From NCBI RefSeq assembly GCF_003097315.1, contig NZ_QDDL01000013.1, positions 1 through 64,000 of the forward strand: a stretch of DNA of 64,000 bases, given 5' to 3'. The DNA comes from Pelagibaculum spongiae. GTDB lineage: Bacteria > Pseudomonadota > Gammaproteobacteria > Enterobacterales > Pelagibaculaceae. The position numbers and the translations under genes are program-made. The notes beneath the pieces are model-generated. The model did no database searches. It was not told the DNA's origin and saw nothing but the letters and a program-made list of their open reading frames with translations. Below are positions 8,262 through 17,850 of this stretch, piece after piece (positions within the stretch are counted from its first letter, which is position 1; the number at the start of each line of letters is the position of its first letter).

Positions 8262-10158
8262 TCCTGCAACCAGCTTAATTTTACTGCGCCCTTGGTGGTT
8301 AATCAGCTTTATTCCTTTGATTGCTTTATTGCTATGGCAAAAAAAATCGCAACTACAAAGCAAGAGCTGGCAAAAAAGTGTTGATGCGCATTTATTGCCG
8401 CATTTATTAAAACGCTCCGACAGCCAAGCAGATTACTTTGGAAAGTCATGGCTGCTGCCGCTGGCATTAGCGCTAACCATTATTGCCTTGTCTGGCCCAA
8501 GCTGGAGCAGTCAACAAGCTGAAGTTAAACAAGATCGCAGTGCATTAGTGGTATTACTGGATTTATCTCTGTCGATGAATGCCAGAGACGTGCAACCGAA
8601 CCGAATTGACAGCGCCAAGCTTAAAATTCGTCAGTTGTTACAGCAGCAGCTGGCCGGTGAACAAGCACTGATTGTTTATGCGGGCGATAGTTTTATTGTT
8701 TCGCCGCTAACCGAAGACAGCCAAACCATTATTAGCCAGCTGCAAGTGATGCAACCTGAGCTAATCCCTGAAGAAGCTCGCGGCAGTCGTACCGATTTGG
8801 CAATCGCTAAGGCAGTCGAGCTATTACAGCAAGCCAAAATATCTCAAGCACAATTGGTTTTATTTACCGACGAAGCTGGCTCTGAAAGAGACCTACAAGC
8901 CGCGCAGCAACTTGCCGGCGGCTTCAGATTATCGGTAATTGCCGTTGGTACCGAGCAAGGCGCACCGATTCCGCTACCGGGTAGCGCTTCAAGTAATTCT
9001 GCGGGTAACTCTGCAAGCAAGAACAGCGGCAGCTTTATCAAGCAGCAGGGACAAATTATTGTCGCCAAACTAGATATTGCCGAGCTGCGGAATTTAGCGG
9101 CGAATGGCGGCGGTTTGTTCAGTCAGTTACAAACCAATGATTCAGATATCGAGCTATTGAAAAACCTGCAAACTCAAGATGCCCAGCGGCAAGCTGAAAA
9201 GCAGCATTCATTTAAACAAAGGCAAGATGGCGGCTTTTGGCTATTACCTTTGATTATTTTATTGCTGCTACCCAGCTTTCGAAAAGGCTGGCTGGCCAGT
9301 ATTGCAGTGATTTTTCTGCTGCCGACCCCTGCACCGGCTTTTGAGTGGAATGATTTATGGCAAACCAAAAACCAGCAAGGCTACCAGCAATTTAAGCAGC
9401 AGAATTTCCAGCAGGCCCAGCAAGATTTTTCATCCGAGCAATGGAAAGCTGCAGCGGCATATAAAGCCGGTGATTACCAAACCGCACTGGATAATTTTGA
9501 AAAAGATCCTAGCGCACAAGGTTTATATAACCAAGGCAATAGTTTAATGCAGCTGGGTGAATATGAAAAAGCCATCGAACGTTATGAAAATGGGTTAACG
9601 CAAGCGGCTAATCATGCTGAGATGAAAGATAACTTAGCTCTCGCTAAAAAATTACTAGAACAGCAACAGCAACAAAATCAGCAGCAAGATAAAGATTCGG
9701 AGCAGCAATCTGACCAAGAGCAAAAAGATTCGGATCAGGATCAGTCCAAAAAAGATCAATCTTCAGAGTCTGATCAAAAGGATGCTTCTTCTAAAGAAGA
9801 ACAATCCCAACAAGCCAGTAATGATCCTTCTGAGCAGCAATCAGAACAAGATCAAAAACAAGCCGAGCAGGATCAGAAGTCAGATGACCAACAAGATCCA
9901 GCTGAGGAAAGCCAATTGTCTGAAGCAGAGCAAGCAGAGAAAAGAGAGCAGCAAGAAAAGCTCGATGAAGATCTGCAACAGCGCCAGGCAGAGCTCCAAC
10001 AGCAAATAATGCAAGATCAGGAAACCGAAAAAGTGTTACAGCAATTACGCAATGACCCTGCCCTGTTATGGCGAAATCGCTTTCAGGTTGATGCTATGAG
10101 TCGCGAATCACAGCAATCTCAATCGTCACGACAACAGGAGGTTGAAAAATCATGGTAA
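8254..10158 (+). CDS. batB: BatB/BatC fusion: VWA domain plus TPR repeats and Gln-rich tail
   Basis: 634 residues from ATG 8254, with AGGAGG 4 bp upstream. An upstream in-frame TTG at 8236 is less likely. Order: N-terminal membrane segments, VWA domain with MIDAS motif DLSLS (residues 103-107) and FTDEAG, central membrane segments around residues 325-365, then TPR-like repeats (about 385-470; NQGNSLMQLGEYEKAIERYENGL). A long low-complexity tail of Gln, Asp, Ser, Glu and Lys (about 475-600) closes the protein. The TPR half corresponds to BatC of other bacteria, so this is a natural BatB-BatC fusion, common in gammaproteobacteria. The stop overlaps the batD start by 7 bp. Confidence 0.88.
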   Translation: MFDPATSLILLRPWWLISFIPLIALLLWQKKSQLQSKSWQKSVDAHLLPHLLKRSDSQADYFGKSWLLPLALALTIIALSGPSWSSQQAEVKQDRSALVVLLDLSLSMNARDVQPNRIDSAKLKIRQLLQQQLAGEQALIVYAGDSFIVSPLTEDSQTIISQLQVMQPELIPEEARGSRTDLAIAKAVELLQQAKISQAQLVLFTDEAGSERDLQAAQQLAGGFRLSVIAVGTEQGAPIPLPGSASSNSAGNSASKNSGSFIKQQGQIIVAKLDIAELRNLAANGGGLFSQLQTNDSDIELLKNLQTQDAQRQAEKQHSFKQRQDGGFWLLPLIILLLLPSFRKGWLASIAVIFLLPTPAPAFEWNDLWQTKNQQGYQQFKQQNFQQAQQDFSSEQWKAAAAYKAGDYQTALDNFEKDPSAQGLYNQGNSLMQLGEYEKAIERYENGLTQAANHAEMKDNLALAKKLLEQQQQQNQQQDKDSEQQSDQEQKDSDQDQSKKDQSSESDQKDASSKEEQSQQASNDPSEQQSEQDQKQAEQDQKSDDQQDPAEESQLSEAEQAEKREQQEKLDEDLQQRQAELQQQIMQDQETEKVLQQLRNDPALLWRNRFQVDAMSRESQQSQSSRQQEVEKSW

Positions 10159-11819
10159 GCCGATCGATTAATCTATTATTTTTATTCGGTATATTATTGT
10201 TTTGCGCTCAAGCCTCTGCGGCAAACCCTGTTGCATCGGCCACTGCCGATAGGAGCAATATCACCCTCGGTGAGAGCTTAATTTTAACTATTAGAGTGGA
10301 AGGTGAAGCAATTTATGGTAGCAACCCTGATTTATCGCCACTGCAAAACAGCTTTCATTTATTAGGGCAAAACCAGTCCAGTGAAATGCGTAATATTAAT
10401 GGCAAGGTGTCGCAACAAATTCGTTGGCAAGTAACACTGGAACCCAAAAAAGCCGGCATTATTACCATTCCGGCAATATCGATTGGTAATTTAACCACCC
10501 GCCCCAGCCAAATTCGAGTCGCAATGCCCGACCCAGCATTAGCCGGCGAAAGCCGTGAGCTGTTTATGACATTGGAAAGCTCAACCGATAAGGCCTGGCC
10601 AGGACAACAAATTAGCTTAACCCTTAAAGTGTATAGCCGGGTTAATCTGAACCGGTTACAAAATGGCGAGCTATCGGTCGATAATGCCACGCTTGAGCAA
10701 ATCGGTGAACAAACTAGCTATAACACCAAAATTGAAGGTGAAACCTATCGGGTGAGGCAAATTAACTACGCATTGTTTACCGAACAAGCGGGCATATTAA
10801 CTATTCCTGAACTGCCATTGGCTGCTGAAACCGGCAGTCGTTTACGCCGTGGTAGAGTGATTCGCACATCTAGCCCAGCATTTGAAATTGAAGTCGTGGA
10901 AAAACCAGATAATTTTCCAAGTGATTGGTGGATAGCATCTCCCGAATTAAGATTTGAATTAAATTTACCTAAGCAAAATGATTGGCAAGTGGGCCAAGCA
11001 GTTACCGCTACATTAGATTTAATTGGATTTGGGGTTAAAGCTGAGCAATTACCGCCGATTAATTGGCAGCCAACTGAAGATTTCCGTGCTTACCCAGAAC
11101 CAGAGCAGCTAGATAATTTTATTAGTGATAATTTATTTACCGGTCGCAAGCAATTAAAAGTAGCCTTAATTCCAAATAAAGCCGGGCAATTACAATTACC
11201 TGAGCTGAGCATTCCCTTTTGGAACACCCAAACAGGGGCGCTTGACTATGCTCGGCTAGCTGCAAAAACGGTGGTTATTAATCCAGCGACTACAGTTATT
11301 GCCGCACCAGAATTACCGACCAAGCCATCGGTGGAAGTTCGCCAATTCACTATTTCAGTATTTGCGCTACTGTGGCCGCTAACACTGCTAGGTTGGTGGT
11401 TTGATCGACGACGATTAAAAAAACGTATCGGCAAATCTGTTATGCAAACTGCATCAAATAGCCATTCTTTATCGATCAATTCGGCGAATGCTTATCTGAA
11501 AGATTTATTGCAGGCTTGCCGAAATGGTCAACCACAGCAAGCTTATCAAGCATTGTTAGTTTGGTTAAAACAGCAAAACCAGTTTAAAAATGTCAATAGT
11601 CTGGCAGAACTGGCCGCTTATGATAGTGAGGTGGCAAAAGAAATTGCCAGACTGCAGCAGGTTCTTTACGCTGCTAATCCGCTCGCAGAAAATGCCAGTT
11701 GGGATGGTAAGCAAGCGGAACAAATATTTAAGCGCTGCTTTACACGAGCCGATAGCAAACAGAATTCGCCAGTGCTTCCCCCTCTCTATCCGGAAGCAAC
11801 GTCAGAATCACGGAGATAA
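10152..11819 (+). CDS. batD: BatD-family membrane protein
   Basis: 555 residues. A signal peptide (INLLFLFGILLFCAQASA) is followed by a large periplasmic region of immunoglobulin-like BatD domains, including the typical opening VASATADRSNITLGESLILTI read in parts. One membrane segment near residues 397-417 (SVFALLWPLTLLGWWF) leads to a cytosolic tail with a helical domain. ATG 10152 has AGGAGG 10 bp upstream inside the end of batB. It is the last Bat gene and lies 6 bp from transaldolase on the same strand. Role in the Bat complex is inferred from context. Confidence 0.88.
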   Translation: MVSRSINLLFLFGILLFCAQASAANPVASATADRSNITLGESLILTIRVEGEAIYGSNPDLSPLQNSFHLLGQNQSSEMRNINGKVSQQIRWQVTLEPKKAGIITIPAISIGNLTTRPSQIRVAMPDPALAGESRELFMTLESSTDKAWPGQQISLTLKVYSRVNLNRLQNGELSVDNATLEQIGEQTSYNTKIEGETYRVRQINYALFTEQAGILTIPELPLAAETGSRLRRGRVIRTSSPAFEIEVVEKPDNFPSDWWIASPELRFELNLPKQNDWQVGQAVTATLDLIGFGVKAEQLPPINWQPTEDFRAYPEPEQLDNFISDNLFTGRKQLKVALIPNKAGQLQLPELSIPFWNTQTGALDYARLAAKTVVINPATTVIAAPELPTKPSVEVRQFTISVFALLWPLTLLGWWFDRRRLKKRIGKSVMQTASNSHSLSINSANAYLKDLLQACRNGQPQQAYQALLVWLKQQNQFKNVNSLAELAAYDSEVAKEIARLQQVLYAANPLAENASWDGKQAEQIFKRCFTRADSKQNSPVLPPLYPEATSESRR

Positions 11820-11825
11820 TATTAA

Positions 11826-12773
11826 ATGAGCAAATTACAGCAAATTTCGACTCAGTCGAAAATTGTAGCTGACACCGCTGATGTTGAGGCGATCAAACAA
11901 CATAAACCAACTGATGCAACAACCAACCCAAGTTTGGTACTGGCGTATATTAGCAAGCCAGAAAATCAAACGCGGATTAAAAATGCGATTGAAAAAGCCA
12001 AGGCACAAGCCGGCGATAAAAATGCTCAATTACAATATGCACAAGATTGGTTAGCCACTAGCATTGGCGCTGAAATCACTCAGATTATCGAAGGACGTAT
12101 TTCAACAGAAGTCGATGCTCGACTGTCTTTTGATACTGAAAAAACCATCGCGCAGGGTCTTCGTTTAATTGAACACTATAAAAACCACGGCGTGTCATCT
12201 GAGCGCGTTCTTATTAAAGTTGCCGCCACTTGGCAAGGCATTCAAGCCGCAGCTCAATTAGAAAAAGAAGGCATTCACTGTAACCTGACGTTGGTTTTCC
12301 ATGCCGCTCAGGCACAAGCTTGTGGCGAACGAGGCATTACGCTGATTTCACCCTTTGTAGGCAGAATTCTCGATTGGTACAAAGCCAATACTGATGTTGA
12401 GTACACCGCAGAAAATGATCCTGGGGTGATTTCAGTCAGTCGTATCTGGCAGCTGTATCAGCAAAAAGGGTTTACTACAGAAGTGATGGCAGCAAGCTTT
12501 CGCAACACCGGCGAAGTGGAAGCATTGTCTGGCTGCACTTGCCTGACGATCAGCCCTGGCCTGCTCAGCGAATTGAGCCAGAGCCAAGATCAACCTGCCA
12601 GCCAATTAAACCGTGAACTGGCACCATTAGAAGCAATGGATACCAGTAATCAGGCGAGCTTTACTTGGCTGATGAACGAAGACCCTATGGCCACCGAGAA
12701 ACTGGCTGAAGGTATCCGAAAATTTGCAGTCGATCAGCGCAAGCTGGAGAGTCTGATACTCGCCAGCTGGTAA
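11826..12773 (+). CDS. tal: Transaldolase
   Basis: 315 residues, the usual size for TalB-type transaldolase. It transfers a dihydroxyacetone unit from sedoheptulose-7-phosphate to glyceraldehyde-3-phosphate in the non-oxidative pentose phosphate pathway. The Schiff-base lysine is in VLIKVAATWQGI (Lys131). The N-terminal DATTNPSL and the downstream SPFVGRILDW blocks are intact. It starts only 6 bp after batD, so it is probably cotranscribed with the Bat operon, an unusual partnership. A strong hairpin terminator follows at 12796. Confidence 0.95.
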   Translation: MSKLQQISTQSKIVADTADVEAIKQHKPTDATTNPSLVLAYISKPENQTRIKNAIEKAKAQAGDKNAQLQYAQDWLATSIGAEITQIIEGRISTEVDARLSFDTEKTIAQGLRLIEHYKNHGVSSERVLIKVAATWQGIQAAAQLEKEGIHCNLTLVFHAAQAQACGERGITLISPFVGRILDWYKANTDVEYTAENDPGVISVSRIWQLYQQKGFTTEVMAASFRNTGEVEALSGCTCLTISPGLLSELSQSQDQPASQLNRELAPLEAMDTSNQASFTWLMNEDPMATEKLAEGIRKFAVDQRKLESLILASW

Positions 12774-12795
12774 TATCAACACCGAACAAATTTGC

Positions 12796-12828
12796 AAAAA
12801 AAGGCTAGTTTTTACTAGCCTTTTTTTT
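12796..12828. terminator. Bidirectional rho-independent terminator between tal and rssC
   Basis: A-run, GGCTAGT stem, TTTT loop, ACTAGCC stem, then T-run. It serves tal on the plus strand and overlaps the stop codon of the convergent rssC-like gene. Confidence 0.85.
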
Positions 12829-13315
12829 ATCGAGTTTCTTTTTCCAGTAATTCAACCACATCAGCAAATACTTCAGCATTTTGCTGGTTTAATTCCATTA
12901 ACGCTTGATGCGCTTCTAGAACTCGTTTGCCCATCTGTTGTGGGTCTTCATCAATTGGATATAAATCGCTTAAAGCTTCCGGCGTAATATCCGTAGTTTC
13001 AAGCACTCGGAAAACTTTTTCAAAACCGAGACTTTGTAATACCCGATTAATATCTGGTTGTGGCGAAATAAGTGTTGGCACTGGTTTATTATATTTTTTA
13101 CTGGCAATGGTGATTTTTGCCAATAAACCCAAAGCAGTTGAATCGAGGAAATCTGCTTCTCTAAGATCGACCAGTACACCTTCACATGGTCGTTGCTCAA
13201 ACAATTGCCGCACTAAAATATCTAGCGCGCTGCACAGATTAAATCTGATTTCTCCAACGAACTTGATGATGCAAAGTCCTTTTTGCTCAGTGTGGAGTAC
13301 TTGCCCTGTATGCAT
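12827..13315 (-). CDS. rssC: STAS-domain anti-sigma factor antagonist (RssC-like)
   Basis: 162 residues from ATG 13315, which has AAAGGGG just upstream. A GTG at 13321 is the alternative. The STAS core is VLVDLREADFLDSTALGLLAK split around the phosphorylatable Ser of DST (Ser59), then the C-terminal helix LQSLGFEKVFRV. A ~50-residue tail follows. Length, sequence feel and position directly after an RssB-like PP2C regulator match the Pseudomonas RssB/RssC pair, where RssC is thought to bind or release a partner in RpoS or general stress control. The start lies 2 bases past the rssB stop, so the two genes are translationally coupled. Confidence 0.85.
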   Translation of the reverse strand: MHTGQVLHTEQKGLCIIKFVGEIRFNLCSALDILVRQLFEQRPCEGVLVDLREADFLDSTALGLLAKITIASKKYNKPVPTLISPQPDINRVLQSLGFEKVFRVLETTDITPEALSDLYPIDEDPQQMGKRVLEAHQALMELNQQNAEVFADVVELLEKETR

Positions 13316-13317
13316 TA

Positions 13318-14499
13318 TCACCCCTTTCTTTGAATCGTCAGAACCGTAATGTCATCCGGCGGCACATCCATATCGCTCACACCTAGCTTTTGACATATTT
13401 GATCGGCTGTTTGATTATCTTGGTCAACTAATCCCAATAAATAAGCTTCTTTATTGGCTAAACCCTGCTCTTGCATAACTTCTAAAACGCCATCAGAGAA
13501 AATATTCAAACTGAAAGCATCAGGTAATTCTAGTTCCAGCGACATGTATTCCGCGCCTTCAAATACACCGACCGGGAAACCTGCCTGCTCAATGTATCTT
13601 GCTTTACCACCGGTAGAAAAAACCGGATGCGGGAAATGCCCTGCAAAACCTAATTTAAGAACATTGCTTTCAGTATCAATCACACCATAAACCATGGTGA
13701 GGTACTTGCCTAAACGAGACTCTAAAACATCGTTATTTAAGCGTGTTAGCAATTCGATAGGTTGTTCAAGCACCCCATCTTGTTGCTTCATCATCTCATT
13801 AAAGAGTGTTTTTAGATGGACTGTGACAAACGCAGACGAAGCACCATGACCAGAAACATCTGCCACATAAAAGGCAACTTGAGACTCGGACAACTTGAAA
13901 TAATCAACGAAATCGCCACTAAGATAAAGCGATGGTATCACTCTATGCGTGAAGTCTATGCCGCACAAACTGCCGTTTTCTGGCAGCAATTGCATTTGAA
14001 CCTTGCGCCCTGCTTCCTGATCTTCTTCCAGCCGCTTCAGACTTTCTTCTAATTCTCGGTTGGCTTTTTCCAAGCGCGCTTTATAAAGATTATTCTCTTT
14101 AATCAGGCGAGCTTTTTGCAATGATGCTCTCACTGCATGTTCGAGCACTGCCATATCGGCTATTGGTTTAACTAGATAATCCCAAGCACCTAGCCGCAAA
14201 GCTTCAACTGCATCAGATAAAATGCCTGCCCCGGAAACCATAATCACCGGTGTTTCAGGTGATTCTTTTTGCAGAACAGCCAATACATCCAAACCGTCCA
14301 TTTCCGGCATGCGCAAGTCACATAACACCAAGTCTGGCTTGTTATCGCGAAATGCCGCTAAACCTTTCAGACCATCAGAGGCTTCCATCATCTCAAAGCC
14401 GCTGTCTTCCAAATAAGCAACGATGCTTTCACGAAGTACTTTTTCATCATCAATCGTCAGAATTCTGGCTGGGGTGCAACAGTCTTCGACAAACTCCAT
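13318..14499 (-). CDS. rssB: Response regulator with PP2C-type phosphatase output (RssB-like)
   Basis: 393 residues. The N-terminal receiver domain has acidic pocket TIDDEK, phosphoacceptor Asp61 in LCDLRMPEMDG, and a conserved Lys in YLVKPI. A coiled linker spans about residues 130-165 (RLEKANRELEESLKRLEED). The PP2C/SpoIIE-type phosphatase domain has metal-binding DVSGHGASSAFV and FSDGVLEV. Pseudomonas RssB has the same size and domain order, unlike E. coli RssB, whose output is not a working phosphatase. It probably dephosphorylates the adjacent STAS protein. No sensor kinase is present in the window. Confidence 0.87.
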   Translation of the reverse strand: MEFVEDCCTPARILTIDDEKVLRESIVAYLEDSGFEMMEASDGLKGLAAFRDNKPDLVLCDLRMPEMDGLDVLAVLQKESPETPVIMVSGAGILSDAVEALRLGAWDYLVKPIADMAVLEHAVRASLQKARLIKENNLYKARLEKANRELEESLKRLEEDQEAGRKVQMQLLPENGSLCGIDFTHRVIPSLYLSGDFVDYFKLSESQVAFYVADVSGHGASSAFVTVHLKTLFNEMMKQQDGVLEQPIELLTRLNNDVLESRLGKYLTMVYGVIDTESNVLKLGFAGHFPHPVFSTGGKARYIEQAGFPVGVFEGAEYMSLELELPDAFSLNIFSDGVLEVMQEQGLANKEAYLLGLVDQDNQTADQICQKLGVSDMDVPPDDITVLTIQRKG

Positions 14500-14650
14500 A
14501 TCAACTCCGACTTGTAAAAATGGACATCCTTGAGCTAGGCGACCAAACTGCTGATAGGCAATTATCAGTGTTGGTTCTGATTTCTGTCATCGATGCTAAA
14601 ACAAAGCACTGAATCGTTCCAGCACCACTGATAAAAAAAAGGACTTTTAA

Positions 14651-14974
14651 ATGTCAGATGAAACAATAAATCAGGAAAAGCGCGCTTTTTTCCGGATGCG
14701 GATTCCAGGCAAGGTCATCATAAAGCCATTCAACAGCGACCAACCGCTGCAAGGAAAATGCATCAATATTAGTGCTAACGGTTTATTGTTTGAATCGGCA
14801 ACTGCTTTGAATGTTAATTCAGAAGTTGAAATTGAAGTTTACAGTGCCGATATCAATGTTCAGCCATTGATAACCAACGCCTTAGTGATTCGATGCCAGC
14901 TAATAGCAGATTCATCATGTTATGAAATCGCACTAAAAATGGACCTTCCACAAAGCAACAAGCCGATCCAATAA
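14651..14974 (+). CDS. PilZ-domain protein (probable c-di-GMP receptor)
   Basis: 107 residues, a stand-alone PilZ domain. Both halves of the c-di-GMP site are visible: RxxxR as RAFFR (Arg11, Arg15) and [D/N]xSxxG as NISANG (Asn39-Gly44). AGGAC precedes ATG 14651. It lies divergent from rssB across 151 bp. Such single-domain PilZ proteins act as adaptors in motility, alginate or virulence control, but the target cannot be told here. Confidence 0.85.
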   Translation: MSDETINQEKRAFFRMRIPGKVIIKPFNSDQPLQGKCINISANGLLFESATALNVNSEVEIEVYSADINVQPLITNALVIRCQLIADSSCYEIALKMDLPQSNKPIQ

Positions 14975-14988
14975 TGGACCGGCTTGTT
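14957..14988. repeat. Stem-loop across the PilZ gene stop
   Basis: AACAAGCCG pairs with CGGCTTGTT, with an inner TCC/GGA pair past one mismatch, around AATAAT. It covers the stop codon of the PilZ gene. No T-run follows, so it may be an mRNA 3' stabiliser or a weak terminator. Confidence 0.4.
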
Positions 14989-15042
14989 ACTGGTAGCAAC
15001 TTAACTTAGTTATTGAAACCTAATCAGCATGCGGGCACTTAA

Positions 15043-15792
15043 TTACTGACCTAGTGCTTCTAACTCTTCATCCGACTCATCATCCAGCCAAGCTTCTTCG
15101 TCATCATCTTCAGGCACATCACCATCGTAGATTGAAAAAACTCTCTGTTGTAACCAAGCATCTCTCAACAATAAATATGGATCAATTGCGCCTTCCAGCA
15201 AGCTTTCTTGAGCAATCAGTCTGCTTCTAAGATTTACCGTACGCACTACCTGAGTTGACACTCTTGGCACGGTGTCACTGATGTGCCCTACTGGATCAGT
15301 CTGTAATGCGAAACCTGCTACTGTGCCCAATCCATCTCGAACTGTGGTTGGGCCAAGCAGTGGAATAAACAAAAAAGATGAATTCTCATATCCCCAATAA
15401 GCTAAAGTCTGCCCAAAGTCTTCGCTGTGCTTGTTTAAACCAAAATCACTCGCTGGATCAAACAATCCCAAAACACCAATCGTACTGTTCACAAGAAAAC
15501 GACCGGTATCAGAAGCACCTTGCACCAGCTTAAACTGCAACAAGTCATTAATGATGGTTAATGGCTCGGCCAAATTGCCAAAAAATCGGCTGAAGCTGTT
15601 TCTAATCGGCCTTGGCGTCCATTCTTGATAAGTCACTGCAACAGGTCGAAGCACTGCCTTATCAACTGCATCTGTTATCTCATAGGAGGATCGGTTAAAA
15701 CCTTCATAAGGATCAATCGGATTCCCTGAAGTTGCACAGCCTGCCAAAAAAGAAAAGCTTAGCGCGATAGCAGCAAGTTTAAGATGTTTCAT
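15043..15792 (-). CDS. mlaA: MlaA/VacJ-family outer-membrane lipoprotein
   Basis: 249 residues from ATG 15792, chosen over an ATG at 15804 because AGAGG sits just upstream. Lipoprotein signal peptide with lipobox LAGC (MKHLKLAAIALSFSFLAGC in parts), followed by the MlaA signature DPYEGFNR and FGNLAEPLTIINDLLQ, NSTIGVLGLFDPA and LGPTTVRDG. MlaA removes misplaced phospholipids from the outer leaflet and passes them to the MlaBCDEF transporter, none of which is in the window. The C-terminal ~30 residues are very acidic (DVPEDDDEEAWLDDESDEE in parts), an extension that varies between species. Confidence 0.92.
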   Translation of the reverse strand: MKHLKLAAIALSFSFLAGCATSGNPIDPYEGFNRSSYEITDAVDKAVLRPVAVTYQEWTPRPIRNSFSRFFGNLAEPLTIINDLLQFKLVQGASDTGRFLVNSTIGVLGLFDPASDFGLNKHSEDFGQTLAYWGYENSSFLFIPLLGPTTVRDGLGTVAGFALQTDPVGHISDTVPRVSTQVVRTVNLRSRLIAQESLLEGAIDPYLLLRDAWLQQRVFSIYDGDVPEDDDEEAWLDDESDEELEALGQ

Positions 15793-15938
15793 CTGGCCTC
15801 TCATTTAAAATTCACCCGGCAAATATAGCAAAAATAGATCAGCCTCACAGCTTTCTATTCTGATGCTTAACTTGCATTAATGATGGACATGAATAATCAA
15901 ATAAAGTGCCAAAACTAATCTAACTCGTACTAAAAAAG

Positions 15939-17063
15939 TTACATGCTACGACTTAGCAATACACTTCCCACCGAATAACCGGCACCGAATGAACAGAGCA
16001 GACCAACACTACCAGTCGGTAAATCGCTATTATGGCGATGAAAAGCAATCACTGAACCTGCCGAACTGGTATTGGCAAATTCATTTAAAATAACAGGGGC
16101 TTCTTGCTTACTGGCTTCCCGGCCCAAAACTTTCTTGGCAATCAAATTGTTCATATTGATATTTGCTTGGTGCAACCACATCCGATTTAACCCTTCACTC
16201 TCAATACTATTTTTTTCTAATTGCGCACCGATCATTGCCGCAACCATTGGCACAACATCTTTAAAAACTTTTCGACCTTGCTGAATAAACAACCGATCAT
16301 TTTGGGATCTTGGTGGCTCTTCACAAGGATTTAGATAGCCAGCATTGTTGCGAATATTATTCGAGAAATTGGTTTTTAATGAAATATCCAGAATTTTCCA
16401 ATGGGGTACTTTCCGTTCAATTGCTTGAGCTTCAGACTCAAGCAGAACTGCAGTACAGGCATCACCAAAAATAAAGTGTGAATCTCTATCGCGAAAATTC
16501 AAATGGGCACTGCAGATTTCAGGGTTAATCACCAACACCCTGTCCGCTGAACCGTTAGCGATTGCATCTCTAGCCGCTTGAATACCGAAAGTCGCCGAAG
16601 AACAAGCAACGTTCATATCGTAGGCATAGCCATCAATCGATAATTCGCTTTGAATTTCAATCGCAATCGCTGGGTAAGCCCGTTGTAAATTAGAACAAGC
16701 AACAATCACCGCATCAACATCTTCAGGCTTAAGACCCGCTTGCTCTAACGCTTCAAGAGCCGCTTTAACGCCCATTTCTGCCTGAATAGATAACTGCTGA
16801 TTGTCACGATTTTCAAACTGCGGACGCATTCTATCAACGCTCAGCACCCCTTTGGCATCCATCAGATAACGGCTTTCAATACCCGAAGCCTTGAAAATGA
16901 ATTCACTTCCAGAGGGCGATAGTTCAGGCAATTCAGATGCTGCCTCGGCTCGAGACTGGTTTTCTTGTGCAACCCACTGGTTAAAGGTTTCGACGAGCTG
17001 ATCATTGGAGACACTCTCACCAGGAACGAACAGGCCAGAGCCACTGATAACTACATTGCTCAC
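15939..17063 (-). CDS. Beta-ketoacyl-ACP synthase III-type enzyme (FabH-like)
   Basis: 374 residues, longer than housekeeping FabH (~320) and similar in length to the Pseudomonas PA3286-type enzyme that shunts acyl-CoA from beta-oxidation into fatty acid synthesis (from memory). The Cys-His-Asn triad is intact: NVACSSATFG (Cys154), LHQANINM and LNEFANTSSAGS. It condenses acyl-CoA with malonyl-ACP. Downstream and on the same strand lies mlaA; upstream is a DUF4442 hotdog protein, consistent with a lipid-related cluster. The substrate is inferred, not seen. Confidence 0.87.
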   Translation of the reverse strand: MSNVVISGSGLFVPGESVSNDQLVETFNQWVAQENQSRAEAASELPELSPSGSEFIFKASGIESRYLMDAKGVLSVDRMRPQFENRDNQQLSIQAEMGVKAALEALEQAGLKPEDVDAVIVACSNLQRAYPAIAIEIQSELSIDGYAYDMNVACSSATFGIQAARDAIANGSADRVLVINPEICSAHLNFRDRDSHFIFGDACTAVLLESEAQAIERKVPHWKILDISLKTNFSNNIRNNAGYLNPCEEPPRSQNDRLFIQQGRKVFKDVVPMVAAMIGAQLEKNSIESEGLNRMWLHQANINMNNLIAKKVLGREASKQEAPVILNEFANTSSAGSVIAFHRHNSDLPTGSVGLLCSFGAGYSVGSVLLSRSM

Positions 17064-17155
17064 TGAAGACTCTCTTTTCTTATGATTATGAAGATTGGAT
17101 TACCATAACTGCGCGACAACTTGTCATCAAGCAACTTTTGGTCACGTAATTCTAG

Positions 17156-17635
17156 TCAGGCCGCTTTGACTGACACGGTAAATGCGAACTTAGCCACTAA
17201 TTCAGAATCAAGGCTCGGACAACGCGCTTCAACCAAAGCAACTAATTGCTGGCGTTTACCTGTTTCAATTGCCAGATCAACCAAATGATTTAATGCGGCA
17301 ACTTCGGCACAACAAAAATGAACATCAGCCCGGGCAGCCTTGATAAACTCGCCCTGCACATCACGCATTACCATCGAAACCTTAATTTTTTTCTTGCGCA
17401 TATAAAGCATCACCGGCAAACCGGCTGCCATCTCAGCGCCCATAGATAACGCACCAAAATACATACTTTTATAAGGATTAGCTGTCAGTTTTTTGAGCGG
17501 CACTTTTACCACTAGCTTGTGATCATCATAGGATTCTAAACAAGGTGATATTTTTGAAAGCAAGGGGATCTGCTGACGAATACCCAAGGAGACCCCCCAG
17601 GAAAGAATCTTATTTTTTAATTGCTTAAGGCTCAT
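17156..17635 (-). CDS. DUF4442 hotdog-fold (thioesterase-like) protein
   Basis: 159 residues with the DUF4442 pattern: KLVVKVPLKKLTANPYKSMYFGALSMGAEMAAGLP in parts, then MVMRDVQGEFIKAARADVHF. The fold resembles acyl-CoA thioesterases but lacks a clearly assigned catalytic residue. It lies 92 bp upstream of the FabH-like gene on the same strand, so a role in fatty acyl metabolism is likely. AT-rich repeats begin ~165 bp beyond its start. Confidence 0.78.
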   Translation of the reverse strand: MSLKQLKNKILSWGVSLGIRQQIPLLSKISPCLESYDDHKLVVKVPLKKLTANPYKSMYFGALSMGAEMAAGLPVMLYMRKKKIKVSMVMRDVQGEFIKAARADVHFCCAEVAALNHLVDLAIETGKRQQLVALVEARCPSLDSELVAKFAFTVSVKAA

Positions 17636-17850
17636 TTTTATTGTTACCTACTAATGCGTTGCGCTGACCGCACTACCTGGAGGACTTGAAACAAGGAGCT
17701 CAAAAGTATGAGGGAAGCGCGAAATACCGCTACTCTGCTAGAGGATCGAACAAAAAGCAATGGCTTTGCTTTTGATATCAATGCGTATACCAGCCAATGT
17801 ATTAATCACAAAACAGCATGCCAAAACAGCATGCTGCCCACGATTTAGAA

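Noticed and set aside
9782-10009. 75-codon plus-strand frame inside batB
   Set aside because: Out-of-frame shadow of the Gln-rich tail; composition follows the low-complexity DNA.
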